A stretch of 64,000 bases of DNA from Ipomoea triloba (lineage: Eukaryota > Streptophyta > Magnoliopsida > Solanales > Convolvulaceae), in the NCBI RefSeq assembly GCF_003576645.1, contig NC_044916.1:9062961-9126960 (forward strand), read 5' to 3'. A program made the translations under genes and the position numbers. Positions 38,501 through 51,110 of this stretch are shown in pieces. The notes below the pieces were generated by a model. That model made no database searches. It was not told the DNA's origin and saw only the letters and a list, made by a program, of their open reading frames with translations. How positions within the stretch are numbered: position 1 is the stretch's first letter; every line of letters begins with the position of its first letter.

Positions 38501-40944
38501 CCTAATGGAAAAAAAAAAAAAAAAAAAAAAACAATCCAAAAATATAATGCTTATAGTTACAGAAAAATGTGGGAAATAAATGAAGTGTGGAATTGGATTA
38601 TCTTTACATTTTTCGCCTTCAATACATTGAAAGAATCTTTATGTATCCAAATTCTGCTTCTTTTCCAAGGCTCCCAAGGCGATTCTTTTCGAATAATTTC
38701 TCTTCCCATATCTTGAATAAGCTGATGCATCATAATTTTACTCTTACTAGCAGCATCAATTGTTGTTAACAGACACCGATCGATAAGGACTTGAATTCCA
38801 TCAACCGAAAACAAACCACATCCATCAAGCACAGTTACCACAAAATCCCTGTTTTTGCCAACAAAGAAACAAGCAATATCAAGGAAAATGTTCCTGACAT
38901 CATTATCAGGCAAAGAATCAAAACTGATCCTAAGTTTTTCAAGAATTTTCGTCTGAGGAATCACTTTCAATTTCTGTAATGCACTTTCCCACACCTCAGG
39001 ACTTGAGCCACATAAAGCTGACCCCAAGACCTTAAGAGCCAAGGGATTCCCTTCACAGTGAAACACAACATTGCTCGAAAGCTCCATGAAGTAGTCCTCG
39101 GGTGGCCACTCTTCCCCAAACGCGTGCAGGCTAAAGAGCTGCAGCGATTCTTTCTCGCTCAACGCCTTGGCCTTATACATCTTCCAATCACAAAACTCAC
39201 TGCCATCGAACAAGTGATCATTTCTCGTAGTTATGATAACTTTGCTCCCGGGATGCAGCCATTCTCGCATGCCAAGAACCGTGTTTAACTGATCTGTATC
39301 CTCAACATCATCAAGAACAACAAGAATCCTTCTGTAATTCACAGCTTCTCTTATCCTCACAGTACCTTCATGGACATTGTAGATCTTCTTCACCTTTTCC
39401 CCAAGGATATCTCTGAGGAGCTGTGTTTGAAGGCGGGGCAGGCCATCATACTGCTCTGAAGCTGCTCTTACATCTGCAAGAAAGCTACTTCCATCAAAGC
39501 TGTGATAGTTGAGATTATATGCAGTCTTGGCAAGGGTAGTCTTGCCCACACCCCCCATCCCATACACTGCAAGAATATCAACACTGGTTGATCCATCTTG
39601 TAGCCATAGATTGATCTCCTTCACTCGAGTTTCTATTCCTATAGGGTGCTGAGAAACATACAGAACTTTGCGGTTCAGCTTTCTTGCTGCCTCCTTCACT
39701 ATTTGTTTGATGAACCTTGATTCATACCTACACATTAATAGCCCAAGGCATCACTATATATATATTTAGTTAATTACATTTTTTGTCCTAAATTTATTGG
39801 TGGCATTAAGTTCTTTTTTTAGAACATTCCATGTTAGTCCAACTATTATTGTGACAGGACTATTTTTGGTTCTATGTCAACAAACATTTTTAAATGGCAT
39901 TAAATATGAGGGCATTTTAATCTATTTAGTTCTAAGTGTTAATTTCAAATGGTCAAATAGGCCCTCGAACTTTAGCTGAAAAGTCAATTACCTCTAAACT
40001 TTTGAAAGATACAATTAAACCTATCAACAATTCATTTTGATGCAATGAAGCCAAAAAAAACGGTTAATGATAGGCTATCACATGTCATTAGGGATCTGGC
40101 AACCCTCCGGCGATATTTCAGGCAAAAAAAGTGACCGGTGATAGGTGAATGGTCGCCGCTCACGGAGAAAGAGACCAAGGTCGCCTTCTCGCTAGATTTA
40201 TATGTATCATTTTACTGCTATGGAAGCTCAGGTATTAGAAGTTCTGCTATGAGAATTTTTCAAAAAAGATTTAAAAAATAAATAAATAAAAATTATAGGT
40301 TGGAATGTCCTCATACTTAACATCATCTAAATAGGTTTGATGACGGATGACCAAAAATAATTATGCCACAATAATAAGAACTAACGTGGAATATTTTGAA
40401 AAAAGAAATTGGAATTATATATGAGATGATTGATTAGTGATTACCCATCAGCCTGATTGTGAGAGACCATCCCCCCTAGATCAGCAACTTCTTTAAGAGC
40501 AGCCCTCCACTGGTTCACCTTCTTCATCCATCCTGATGAAGATTCCACTCGATCTTCATATCGACCAAAAGCTTTAGCAAAGCTCCCTCCTTGCTTCCTC
40601 ACATCAGAAGGATCCACGCTGAAGAAAACAGGAAGAACGAAGAATGGCAATCCCCCACAGCCACTACGCTTCCACTCCATAATCCGCACAAGCTCATCAA
40701 GGCACCTCTCCGATGATGCATACTCTTCTGTCACTACAACTATCGCCATTCTTGATTCTTTAATGGCCTTTTTAATATGCAATCCTCCATCTTCTTCTTG
40801 TTCTTCATGGTCAAACTGACAAGTTGGGATTCCTGCATTGGTCAAGGCGGCAGAGAGATGACCCCCAAAGGTCTTACCCACTTCCTTTCTCCTGAAGCTT
40901 AACAAAACTTGTACTCTTGAATTCATCAAATTAAACTCTCTCAA
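35491..40944 (-). CDS. TNL-2: full-length TIR-NBS-LRR-C-JID resistance gene
   Basis: Minus-strand exons 40944-40445, 39727-38608, 38501-38085, 37781-36849, 36326-35687 and 35519-35491; all GT-AG, total 3639 bases, about 1212 residues. TIR (LLSFRRKEVGKTFGGHL, CLDELVRIME, DPSDVRKQ); NB-ARC with P-loop GMGGVGKTT (223-231), kinase-2 ILVVLDDVED (301-310), GSKVIITTR (327-335), GNPLALKVLG (393-402), FLDIACFF (448-455) and MHQ (500-502) where MHD is usual. LRRs and a C-JID (GPNEDLVFLCHW, VIFGVSS) follow. Length and domain order are normal for a dicot TNL. Differences from TNL-1 within the exons are multiples of three. The last exon is uncertain because an alternative acidic frame to 35361 is also open. 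Confidence 0.92.
36437..36776. mobile_element. Insertion in TNL-2 intron 4
   Basis: Inverted ends CATTGTTATCAA and TTGATAACAATG, flanked by TTATAA on both sides; GCCTAG-rich interior like the hAT-like elements. The TNL-1 intron at the same place is only 85 bases, so this is a late insertion. Confidence 0.75.
37595..37678 (-). repeat. Perfect 42-bp tandem duplication in the TNL-2 LRR exon
   Basis: Two identical 42-base units (37595-37636, 37637-37678) add 14 residues (KLAEIHESIGD repeated). TNL-1 has one unit. The frame is kept. Confidence 0.95.
37860..38059 (+). mobile_element. SINE in TNL-2 intron 3
   Basis: Same SINE as 19292-19503, plus orientation here, with TCAAGAAAAT duplications at 37850-37859 and 38060-38069 and an A-rich tail at the right. 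Confidence 0.75.
39820..40405. mobile_element. Long-TIR (MULE-like) element in TNL-2 intron 1
   Basis: Homologue of 16905-17520 with ends ACATTCCATGTTAGTCC and its inverse. Confidence 0.65.
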
Positions 40945-41110
40945 GAAGAAGAAGAAGAAGAAGTTTTCTTGAGTTGAGGAAGCTATCTAGTGCAGCAAGA
41001 AATAGATAAAGGCTGGCTGTTTAGATCATAGTGCACATTGTAATCCTCGAAATCCAACGACATTTTTTATGCTCAGCAAAAGGGAATAAACTTTATTTTT
41101 TAGAGTAATA

Positions 41111-41783
41111 ATAATAATATTTGCAAAAAGTCAGAATATATGTTATCTAAATTATTATTATTAATATTTGTTTTAAACTTATGTATTCCACTTTGTCACA
41201 CTAAGCTTTGTCACACTAATCCGAGTCACTGCCGATGTAAATAGTTAGTTGTGCAATTAACCCGCCAGTCACATCCTAGTCTTTATGTGTGCACAAAGGA
41301 TCAAATCAACACCTTCCAGCATACTTAGACTTTTCTTCCCATACATGCTTCTAGTAAGATTCAAATTTACAAATTGCCACCTCTCATCATAACTTTTAAG
41401 TCAAGTAATGAACCAATTATGCTAAACCACGAAGTCATTATTATTATTATTATTGGTTGGCGAGGGATGACAAATTATACCATGGGCCAGGGTCTACATT
41501 GCAAAATTAACATTCAGATTTTGTATTTGTAGTTGCATATTTTGTACCTATAGTTGACAGTTTCTGTACATGTAGCTATTATATTATGTGTTATCAATTG
41601 TCTTATTTGTTTACATATACAAAATTGTTAAATTTTTGTGTTATGGTTTATAATGCAATATGAACCCTGATCCATGATATAACAATTGGCGAGGGAGCTC
41701 CCCCACCACCCTTCCATAGGCTCTATATTGATAAAATTAATAATTGTACCTATTAATTAGACAAAGAATAAATGAATAAACAA
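41111..41783. other. Intergenic, nothing recognised
   Basis: AT-rich DNA with short ATT triplet runs (near 41440). No gene seen. Confidence 0.5.
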
Positions 41784-42294
41784 AGAGTTAATTCCAGCAA
41801 TGGTCCTCCGACTATGTTGATTTTTCAAAATTAGTCTCCGACTTTTAATTTGGACAATTTAGGTCCCCTGACTTTCAAATTATTTCCAATGTTGGTCCTT
41901 TCGTCAAATTTTGGTTAAATTGAAGTCAAATGAAGGGGTAAAATTGTCCGTTCACATGTTTAGTGTATTATTACTCGTATTTCTCTTATCCTATACGCTG
42001 TATATATGAATATAATCGCAGTCGAAGTCTCAATCGAAGTCATATAATCTCATTCGATGTCTCTTCGACTGATATTATATTCATATATATAGCGTATAGG
42101 ACAGAAGAAATACGAGTATACAAGTGCACGGACAATTTTACCCCTTCATTTAACCTCAATTTAACCAAAATTTGACGAAAGGACCAACATTGGAAAGAAT
42201 TTGAAAGTCAAGGGACCTAAATTGTCTAAATTAAAAATCGAGGACTAATTTTAGAAAATCAACATAGTCGGAGGACCATTGTTAGAATTAACTC
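41784..42294. mobile_element. Foldback MULE-like element
   Basis: Starts GAGTTAATTCCAGCAATGGT and ends in the inverse; inverted repeats run over 180 bases and the centre is itself palindromic (TATCCTATACGC / GCGTATAGGA). Flanks AATAAACAA (41775-41783) and AATAAATAA (42295-42303) form a 9-bp target-site duplication with one mismatch. Confidence 0.85.
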
Positions 42295-42303
42295 AATAAA
42301 TAA

Positions 42304-43064
42304 ATTATAGGACAATTGGAATTTGGAAGTGGGAATACCAATATTTCTAGTCAAAGCCATCGAGTACTGGCGTACAGTATCTGCTACGTTTTCCTTCAAG
42401 ATTTTTATAATTGGAAACATACTTTTGACAATTATGTCCTGATTGTCAATCATCAAGCAATACCAATGGAATAAAAGAAATTAATATATAAAGCAAGTGG
42501 TCGTTACACAATGCTTCAAATTTCTGTACTATTTGGCACTTTTCATGTTCAATTCCTGGCCTCCATTCAAATTTGTTGAAGGACCATTTCCACTACCAAG
42601 TGGCAAATTATACAGTGGACCAAGAATAAATGTTTGTGTACTAAATATTTATTATTTGATACTTTGATAGTATATGAAATAATGAAGATTCATTACACAA
42701 ATAATGTATCTTCATAAAATAAGCATTCGAAGTATTAAAAATATACATTTAGTACATTATGTCAATGGTCCATCTTATAAGGTGAATAAGCTTGAACTAT
42801 GGTCCATGATATAATAATTGACTTCAAGCTTAGCCAACTAGCTAGCTACAACACTATGGGACTTAAATAGAAAGGAAGGAAGAATAAGAACATGAGCTTA
42901 AATGTCAAAGTTGTTAGCTCCTCGTTTTTATTAGGAATTCTCGATCTATCTTTCTTATATGTCCGTGCATTACAAGGTTGCAACTTACTAGTATATTAAA
43001 AATAAATTTGGGGCCAAGGCCCCCTGCACCATGCAGTTGGCTCCGCGCATGCTAACTCATGAGA
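42304..43064. other. Intergenic, nothing recognised
   Basis: No gene or terminal repeat that I can support. Confidence 0.5.
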
Positions 43065-43340
43065 GCATTCTTATCAATGGAGTTTTTTCGCGATTTTTTA
43101 GAAGTTTTTTGTAAGTGTAATTAAGAAAAAAGAAAATGTGAATGGAGAAAAAAAAAATTAAAACAAATCAAATTTTAAAAATAAAAAATAAAAAAAATAA
43201 TGTGGTCAGGCGCGCGCGTGCAGTGTACGCCCCCGCATGGGCGCCTGCTGTGCGCATAACGCGCACAGCAGCACATGAGCATTAAATTATAATGTCAGAA
43301 ACACATTGGCATCTCTTCTCTGACATAAAACAACCAATAT
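43065..43340. mobile_element. Possible MITE with a GC-rich hairpin
   Basis: Ends AGAGCATTCTTATCAATGG and CTATTGGTGGTGATGCTCT are imperfect inverted repeats. The interior contains an 11-bp hairpin CTGCTGTGCGC / GCGCACAGCAG (43245-43255, 43261-43271) in a CpG-rich patch. Confidence 0.5.
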
Positions 43341-43486
43341 CTATTGGTGGTGATGCTCTGAATCAATATTCTTAATAATAGTTTGCCAAAGACCTTGTGG
43401 TCTAGTGGCACCCGGTATCCCGGTTTACACCAAAAAATATTCTTAATAATTTTTTTTCACCAATCAAATAAAGAAATAAAAATTAA

Positions 43487-44284
43487 GGGAAAATGACACT
43501 TTTTCCCCCTATGTTATATGCTTATAGAATTTTTCCCCCCTGTATTATTAAAGTGGCAGTTTCCCCCTCAGTTATTTTAAAAGTGATAGTTTTCTCCCTT
43601 GTAATGTTAAATTGACATTTTTGTCCTTAAAATAACTATTTCATTTATTTTTATTTTCCAATCAATTGTTACTAATATGTATGGAAGATCACGGTTCGAT
43701 ACGAATCTAATCGAACACTGTAGCAATTGAACTTAAATAGTATATACGGTTACGGAGAACTTAAATAGTATATACGGTTACGGTTACGATTCAGAACCGA
43801 AAAAATAAAATAAAATAATTGTTAAATTTAGACTATTTTTAAATAAGAAATAAAATTATAAAAATAAATACGTAGTAAATAAATACATAAGTTTTGATTG
43901 GCGGTTTAAAATCGAAATTGGAACCGAACCGTACCGATTTATCAAAATAAGTGTTTGATTATTTTCACTATATATGACTGTGGTTAAGTTGCGGTTCACG
44001 GTTCAACAATTATTTAATTTTAAATTTTTCGGTTCTGAATCGTAACCAAAACCATCCATACTATTTCGATATGATTGCTACAGTGTTTGGTTACTTTCGA
44101 ACCGAATCGTGATCATTCATATATATAAATAATAATTTGTTGGAGAAGAAAAATAAATGAAATAATTATTTTGAGGATAACAATGACAATTTAACATTTC
44201 AGGAGGGAAAAGTGTCACTTTAATAACACAGGGAGGAAAAGTGCTATATGCACGTAACATAGGGAGAAAAAGTACCATTTTTCC
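43487..44284. mobile_element. Foldback element, nearly palindromic, with 9-bp target-site duplication
   Basis: Perfect AAAAATTAA duplication (43478-43486, 44285-44293). GGGAAAATGACACTTTTTCC and its inverse start inverted repeats of about 150 bases, and inner parts are also mutually inverted (GATCACGGTTCG / CGAATCGTGATC). A 27-bp tandem repeat with GTATATACGGTTACGG lies near 43730-43785. No coding capacity. Confidence 0.88.
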
Positions 44285-44499
44285 AAAAATTAATAATAAT
44301 TTATTTTCCATAAAATTTTAATTCTATTTCCCTACAAATATTTTTTCCTATAGACGGGACAATTTTGCCCGTATTCATGTTTTCAGCGTGACAACGTAGA
44401 ACTTAAATCACATAATTGTTCTCGAATAAAATAAGAACTTCGCCCGTATTCATGTTTTAAACGAAAACCTACTTCTTCTCCTTAGATCTCCGATTCGAC

Positions 44500-47254
44500 A
44501 TGGCGGCATCCTCCTCTTCCGCCTCGGACTCGTCTTTGTCTTCGTCTCACCGCGAGTATCGGCGCCGCCGCCGTCACAGGGATCGTGATGTCCTCAAGGT
44601 CAGGAAGGAGAAACGCTCTCACATCAAACGACGCCGCAATCGTCGTCGCTCCTCCTCCTCCTCCTCCTCCGATAGCGGCCGCCACTCTTCTTCCTCCTCT
44701 TCTGAAGATTACAGGTAAATTTTTAGTGAGTTTCCTACCTTCAGAATTTATAGGCTTTAAGGTAAACTAAAATTTCAAGTCATTCATTAATTTTGTCAAA
44801 ATGTGCAATTAGTCCTTTCGACTTGTGTGCTGCAATCGATTAAATAGAAATATTTTCTGAACTTGTGGATTATGTAATTGGTAACTTAAAATTTTTCCTG
44901 GGGCCACTTGGACAGCTTAGAGTTTTTTGTATTTGTAATAATGTGGGATAAATATCACAAACATTGTAGAACTTTGATTGATGTACTGAAGTTGGTATTG
45001 ATGCTCTCTTATGAGTCAAAACTCAGAAATGTTTGCTTGGCAATAGGGAGGGGTAAAAATACTGGAAATTATCTCAAGAAAGAGAAAAGAACACTTGCAT
45101 TATGTGTTATTGCAATTCTAACCTTTATTGTCATTTGGGAAATTACTATTGTTTCATGTTTGTGTGAGTGCTCGTGTGTTTGTGTATAGTTGTATTTTTT
45201 TGTGAACATTTTTTTTATGAATGTTGGCTATTCTTAAAAATGGGAAACTAGATAGAGTATTCTATCAAAGTCACAAGATGTCCAACTGTTAAGCTGTTTC
45301 TTAAAAAAAGTATTTTAAAGTAATATGGCCTCAGGTTTTTTTCTTTTTGAGTGTTTTTTGCTTTTAAAAAGTTTGATTACTACTGAACTTTGTTATCAAG
45401 AGTTTAACTACAAGTTCAATGGACAGAAAAATAAACTTGAGGAAACAAATATTTCTTTTCAAAATTGAATTTGGGTGGTATGCGAATAATTTTTTACATG
45501 AGAACAATGAATGAATTTTATTTAGCACCTTGAGTAAAACCTTAACATTTATTCTGTGTTTGTCTTTGATTTTTAGGACATTTATGTAGGACTTTCCTAT
45601 GTTCTAATAATATGTAGGGTTGCTAAAAAGGCCTAGTGCAGGTTCCCATGTCAACCTTGCTAAGCCCTTTTATTCTTGGGAATGAGCTTTTCTCTTTCCA
45701 AGGGGAATAGCTATTATGAGGGGTGGCTTGGTATAAAGTTAGTCCAAAGTTCATAGGAATGGCCCATTTTTTTAAATGCTTAATTTTCCATTAATTAATA
45801 GCCTATTTTTGTTATGTTTTAGAAATATAATTATTGTTGTTGTTGTTGTTGTTCTTGTTATTGTTGTTATCATCATCATGTGTACATATATAGATATATA
45901 TACACATACATACATCTATGTTTGAGTGTGTAACATTCAATATATAGGGTATTTTTTGTCTTTCAAATGTTTATTCCATTTTTATTTTTTAAACCAACCA
46001 AATATTACCTTAGTAAACCAAACAATGTAGTAGCCTTACCAATTGCATCCCCTATGAAATGGGATTCCTACTCCCCCAAAATCGATTCTATAAACCAAAG
46101 GTGCTGTGAGGTGATTTGCTCATATTATTAGGGATGATGACATTTACTATTCATAAAATTGTTGTTATGAAAAGCAAAACATAGTATTATTAAATCAAAA
46201 CCTGATTGAAATATTCTTACTTGCATTTTCTTGTCACAGTTCTTCAGACACTGAGCATGAAGCAGGGGAACGTCATAAAAAACACAAACATAGAGACAGA
46301 TCTAGCAAGGTGGTTGGTTGACATATGTTAACTTTGTGTTCCATAATATACTTGTTTGATGATTCATTGATAGATGACATTCTCGTTTCCTTTACAGAAG
46401 AAGGAAAAAGACAGAGGTAAAAGCCACAAGTCTAAACGTCGTAAACATAAAGCCAAAGAGGTAGGTCATTCTTTTTGTTGTTTTTTTTAATCCTTTATGC
46501 ACCCAGTGTGCTATCATCTGGACCATGGGATTTATTATCTTCTATTTATTAAGAGCACTAGTTGAAACCAATACAATCTGCTTGCTTTTCTAGTTACTTA
46601 AGCAGAGTTAGCAGTTGTGGTAGTTTATACATGTTGAGCTATAGATCAACTGTGTTGTAATGTTATTACTTCTTTATGCTAAATTTGAGGTCCTTATGGT
46701 ACTTCTTTTACCTTTGCATCTTATGGCTCTTTGAAATTGGAGCTGGGGTTTGACGTGACAACTGGGTGATTGATTGGCTTGCCTGGTATTTGTTTCTGGC
46801 TCGGGTTTTTATCCTGTCATTGGGAGTTGCATATAGAAACAGGAGGTAGAGAGACATAGCAGCCCTGTACAACTTTCTAAGGTTTGTGCTCAAACTTTCA
46901 ATTCAGGTCAATTCCTACTTAGTTTCTTGTCTGGTTGTGCTTTGATTTGTTCCATCCACTTATCCAGTTTTTGGGCCGAGACAAGGATGATGGTGTCCGC
47001 CGCAGTGCTGTTTCTGGCAAAAAGGTAAGCAAGTTTATATCTTTATACACAGGTCTCCATAATAATGTACTCGATATAGTAGCTTGTGTAGTTTTCAACT
47101 GCAACCTTGCACTCCACTAATCAAAGAGCTTTTGGAAAAATCATGGTTTTTAAATTTTTAGATTCTACTGAAGCTTGAGAAAACAAAGGAGGACAAGGAA
47201 GCAGAGAACAAAAGAAACGAATTACTCAAATTCTTGAATGCAAGTTATGACTGA
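44500..47254 (+). CDS. Small Ser/Arg/Lys-rich protein gene, five exons
   Basis: Exons 44500-44714, 46240-46309, 46398-46460, 46968-47024 and 47162-47254, all GT-AG with matching phases; 498 bases, 165 residues. The N-terminus is Ser-rich with RRRRRHRDRD and RSHIKRRRNRRR, the middle is KHKHRDRSSK and KSKRRKHKAK, and the C-terminus is LKLEKTKEDKEAENKRN then LLKFLNASYD. The basic/RS-like composition suggests a nuclear, RNA- or splicing-associated protein, but I do not recognise the family. The well-formed C-terminal block following poor-complexity sequence argues for a real gene. An upstream TTCTTCTCC leader precedes the ATG. No orthologue can be named. Confidence 0.82.
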
Positions 47255-47890
47255 TTATGTGGAGCCTAAAAGTAAGGTTGTATCACTCTGTGGGTGGAGG
47301 TTAATGCTTGTAGCATTCATTCTAGTTTTGGTTGTTTATGATGGTCTTTGCAGAGAATTAAATTGCAGCCTTAAGGTCTCGTGGTCTGTTGTGTAACACT
47401 GTTTTCTGAAATGTATCATTATAGTTGACATTTTCTGATTTAAAACTTGAAAGCTATCAATTATTTTACAAAAAAAATTATAACCCTCAGTTTTACCCGT
47501 GGTTCAAAACATTTGGTTCCAAACTATATTCGAACTTTGTCCAACGACTACTATAGTTTATCAAATAGTCTCGACAAGCAAACCATTGGAACTTTATTAG
47601 GGGTTCAATATTTTAGGATTCGAAATGTATCCGGTCCACTTATCAAAGTCAATATGTCAAGTTTGATACATTTTCAAGTGCAGTTACCATTTTAATTAGT
47701 TGGTCATCATAGGCTTAAAACATCTGGTTTCAAAATGCACTTAAACTTCATCATGTGACTATTATAGTTGATGGTGTAAATGTAAACAGGGGTACGGATT
47801 TACACCACGTGTGTTTGATTGTGTATGATGTAGTGTATGGAGTGTGTATGCTTGAGAAGGAAAGCTATGGTTTTCTCCCGGAGAAGAAGA
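47255..47890. repeat. Degenerate tandem-type repeat, first segment
   Basis: Units share GACTACTATAGTT, GGTTCCAAA.TRTATTC and GGAACTTTATT words. The first are near 47510-47660 and 47730-47770; relatives are at 51390-51480, 51700-51740, 52385-52500 and 53757-53890. Confidence 0.65.
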
Positions 47891-47895
47891 GCCAA

Positions 47896-47899
<4 letters not shown>

Positions 47900-47931
<32 letters not shown>
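47900..47931. repeat. (AG)n microsatellite
   Basis: Run of AG dinucleotides. Confidence 0.9.
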
Positions 47932-47933
<2 letters not shown>

Positions 47934-48224
47934 TGAATATTCAGAATCGAATATGGGATCCGAGGATGAATGGATTTAGAATGCCCTTACAAGGATGGGT
48001 CAGGTCCTTTATATAGGAATAGGACCTGACCCTTCAGGAATATAATATTTTCCAAAGGGCACTTGACCCTTAATAATTTCTAAGGGACACTCGGTCTTTT
48101 AGGGATACAATAATACATCAACTATACGATTTGGACTCCTACGGTAGTCCTTGGGGTATTTACCCATCAATAGTCTATTAGAGTCAATGGGGGCTATTTG
48201 GTGTCAAATAAGTCAAAATTGAAG
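47932..48224. other. Unassigned, flank of the Copia remnant
   Basis: Contains GGTCAGGTCCTTTATATAGGAATAGGACCTGACC, a hairpin whose 10-bp arms GGTCAGGTCC and GGACCTGACC lie near 47998 and 48022. No gene. Confidence 0.5.
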
Positions 48225-51110
48225 TGATAAGGATGAGAATTGAATGTTTGTATTCAATAGAATTTAGTGATTACAATAGTAGAGAATATGGATATATATA
48301 CAAGAGGAGTCTCAGGTAGATTAGAATTGATAGTCATAGTGTGACTCAGATACATAGAGTCCTAATACTCCTTCTCAAGCTCATGATGAACTAGAAACTT
48401 GTAGTTTGTCTCTAAGAAAAGAAAATCTAGGACTTAGAAGAGTCTTTTGTAAATATATCAACTAGAAACTTGTAGTTTGTCTCTAAGAAAAGAAAATCTA
48501 GGACTTAGAAGAGTCTTTTGTAAATATATCAGCAAGTTGATCTTTAGTTGAAATAAAATTAATTTGAATTTTCCCGAAGCTACCTTATCTCTGACGAAGT
48601 GATAATCAATTTCAACATGTTTGGTGCGGGCATGAAAGATAGGATTGCACACATACATGTAGCACCAAGATTGTCACACCATAACTTGACAATAGGAATA
48701 TTAGGAATCTTGATTTCTCGTAGCAAAGGCACAATCCAAGTTACTTCAGCTACTAGAGCTTTATATTTTGCCTCTGTAGAAGATCTAGCAATTGTTCTTT
48801 GCTTCTTACAAACTCATGACACAAGATTGGTTCCCAAAAACACAGCATAACCACTAGTAAAATTACGGTCATCAGGGCAACCAGCCCAATCAGAATCAGA
48901 AAAGGCATGAAATTCCCTAGATAATGATTGATTCACACATAAGCCATAAGTCAATGTTCCTTTAATATACCGTAACACCTGTTTTAGTTGTTCCCAGTGT
49001 GAAACTGCAGGAGCATGCATATGTTGACAAAGTTAATTGACTGCAAAGGACAGATTAAGACGTGTCACCGTGAGATATTGTAGTGCCCCAGCCAGACTCC
49101 TAAATTGTGTTGGATCATCATACGGGTCTACATTAAAAATTGAGGAAGAAACACAGTAGAGATAGGAGTAGCCAAAGGTATACACTTAGCCATACCAGCA
49201 CGTTTCAATAAATGTCACATATATCTTTGTTGAGAAAGAGTAATAGCATTACTATTCTTTATCATCTCAATACCAAGGAAGAAACCTAGTTCACCAAGAT
49301 TCTTAATCTTAAATGCAGTAGACTATTTTGACAATATACCAGTCACAAGTTTAGGATCATTCACCATCACAAGTATGTCATCAACATAAACTAGCAGGTA
49401 TACATAGGTAGAATCTTGAGAAAAATATATTAATGACACATGTCTTGGATGCTACAAACCCCACAAAAAGTAAGAATGTATGCAAGCGATTAAACCAAGC
49501 CCTAGGAGCTTGTGTTAAACTATATAAAGATCTTTTTAATAGACACACATGATCAGGTAATTGAGCATCAGTATAACCGGCAGTTGTTGCATGTAAACAG
49601 TCTCAGTCAAGTTACCATTCAAGAAAGTATTATGAATATCAAGTTATCTTATAACCCAACCAGAAGAAATAGTCGAACTCAAAAGCAACCTAACAGTGGT
49701 TGCTTTAACAACAGGACTGAATGTATCAAAAAAGTTCTGACCAGGTACCTGATTAAAACCTTTAGCCACTAACCGTGCTTTATGCCTTTCTATTGAACCA
49801 TCAGCTTTCTGTTTCGTACGGAAAACCCATTTGCAACCAATTATATTCATACCTAGACGTGGAGGAACAAAAACCCAAGTGTGGTTGTGTAGGAAAGCAT
49901 TGAATTCCTGGTCCATGGCCTCGCGCCATGGAGAGAACTTGATTGCTTGAGTGTAACATGTGGGTTTAGAAGGACAGACCTGAGCAGACAAAGTAGTGTG
50001 GGGCGCCACAGACTGGCTTCTAGTAGCCATGGGATGAGTCTGAACTGTCGATCTAGTGGACCATCCTCGTGGTTGTCCCATTTGCCGTGTGGGAGCAGCA
50101 TTGATGGTAGTAGTCTTAAGCAGTTCAGGCATGGCTAATGTAGCGACAGTGGCGTGTGGCACATGAAGAACAGACTCAGTCCAAGGACGCAACTCAATAG
50201 AAGGGGACCGCAGCATAGTGGTATGCACAAAAGGAAACACCTACTCATCAAATTTCACATGTCTGCAAACATATATTTTGTTAGTCTGTAAATCCATGCA
50301 TCTATACCCCTTAAAAGACTCTGGATAACCAAGAAAGACACACGGTGTAGACCTGACTGTAGGACATTTTGTGACGATTATAAGGACTTAGATGAGAGTA
50401 ACAAAGGCAACCAAACACACGTAGGAAGGAATATGACAGAGGGAATTTGTGCAACACAAAATGAGGACTAGAATTGTGTAAAACACTAGATGACATTTTA
50501 TTAATCAAATAGGCAGCAACTTCAAAAGCATAATCTTTGAAACGAGAGGGAACATACACACATGCCATAAGAGTGAGACATGTCTCAATAATATGTCTAT
50601 GCTTTCGTTCGACACGATCATTTTATTCATTGGTATAGGCACAAGACTGTCTGTGATTAATCCCTAACTGGACAAACAAGAAATGTATCTTTTTGTATTC
50701 AGCCCCTAGATCAGATTGTATACAAATCAGATTTTAACTTCATAAGAAAGAACCATGTGTAACGAGAATGATCATCAACAAAAAGAACAAAGTAGCAATA
50801 ACTAGTAGATGACAACACAGGAGTGGACCTCAAATATCAGTATATATTAAATCAAAAACATTCGAACTAACATATTCAACACGAGATAATGAAAAACGGA
50901 CATATTTACCCAATTGACATGCTGAACACAAACGAGAAGTACAACGAGTATTACTATTCGAACTAATGACATAACAAAAAGGAAAAATACGACTCAAAAC
51001 TCGCTGATGAGGATGACCCAAATGATCATGCCACACCAAAGAGGAAGCACGAGAAGAAACAAAAGCTTGAATACTAGACTGTGGTGGTGGAACATGCAAC
51101 ATGTATAATC
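48225..51110 (-). pseudogene. Decayed Ty1/Copia retrotransposon
   Basis: On the minus strand, in order: GAG-pre-integrase and integrase zinc-binding traces (SLVWHDHLGHPHQRVL, CSACQLGKYVRF; 51102-50830), integrase core (YLINKMSSSVL, GCLCYSHLSPYNRHKM; 50568-50311), reverse transcriptase start (FNAFLHNHTWVFVPP, KARLVAKGFNQVPG; 50240-49644) and RNase H (GTLTYGLCVNQSLSREF, DSDWAGCPDDR, TKHVEIDYHFVRDKVA; 49020-48540). Frameshifts and stops split every domain, and gag and the 5' LTR are missing. The 3' LTR probably lies at about 48225-48380. Confidence 0.88.
48390..48531. repeat. Perfect 71-bp tandem duplication
   Basis: 48390-48460 and 48461-48531 are identical. It lies near the 3' end of the Copia remnant. 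Confidence 0.95.

Larger units (their letters stand above)
31735..41110 (-). repeat. Inverted duplication, arm 2
   Basis: Mirror of 16100-29290: MITE, Copia remnant, TNL 3' flank, TNL-2 and its leader on the minus strand. Private insertions are the MULE 32183-33411, the MITE 33494-33971 and the intronic element 36437-36776. The TNL 3' ends face each other across the centre. Confidence 0.88.
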
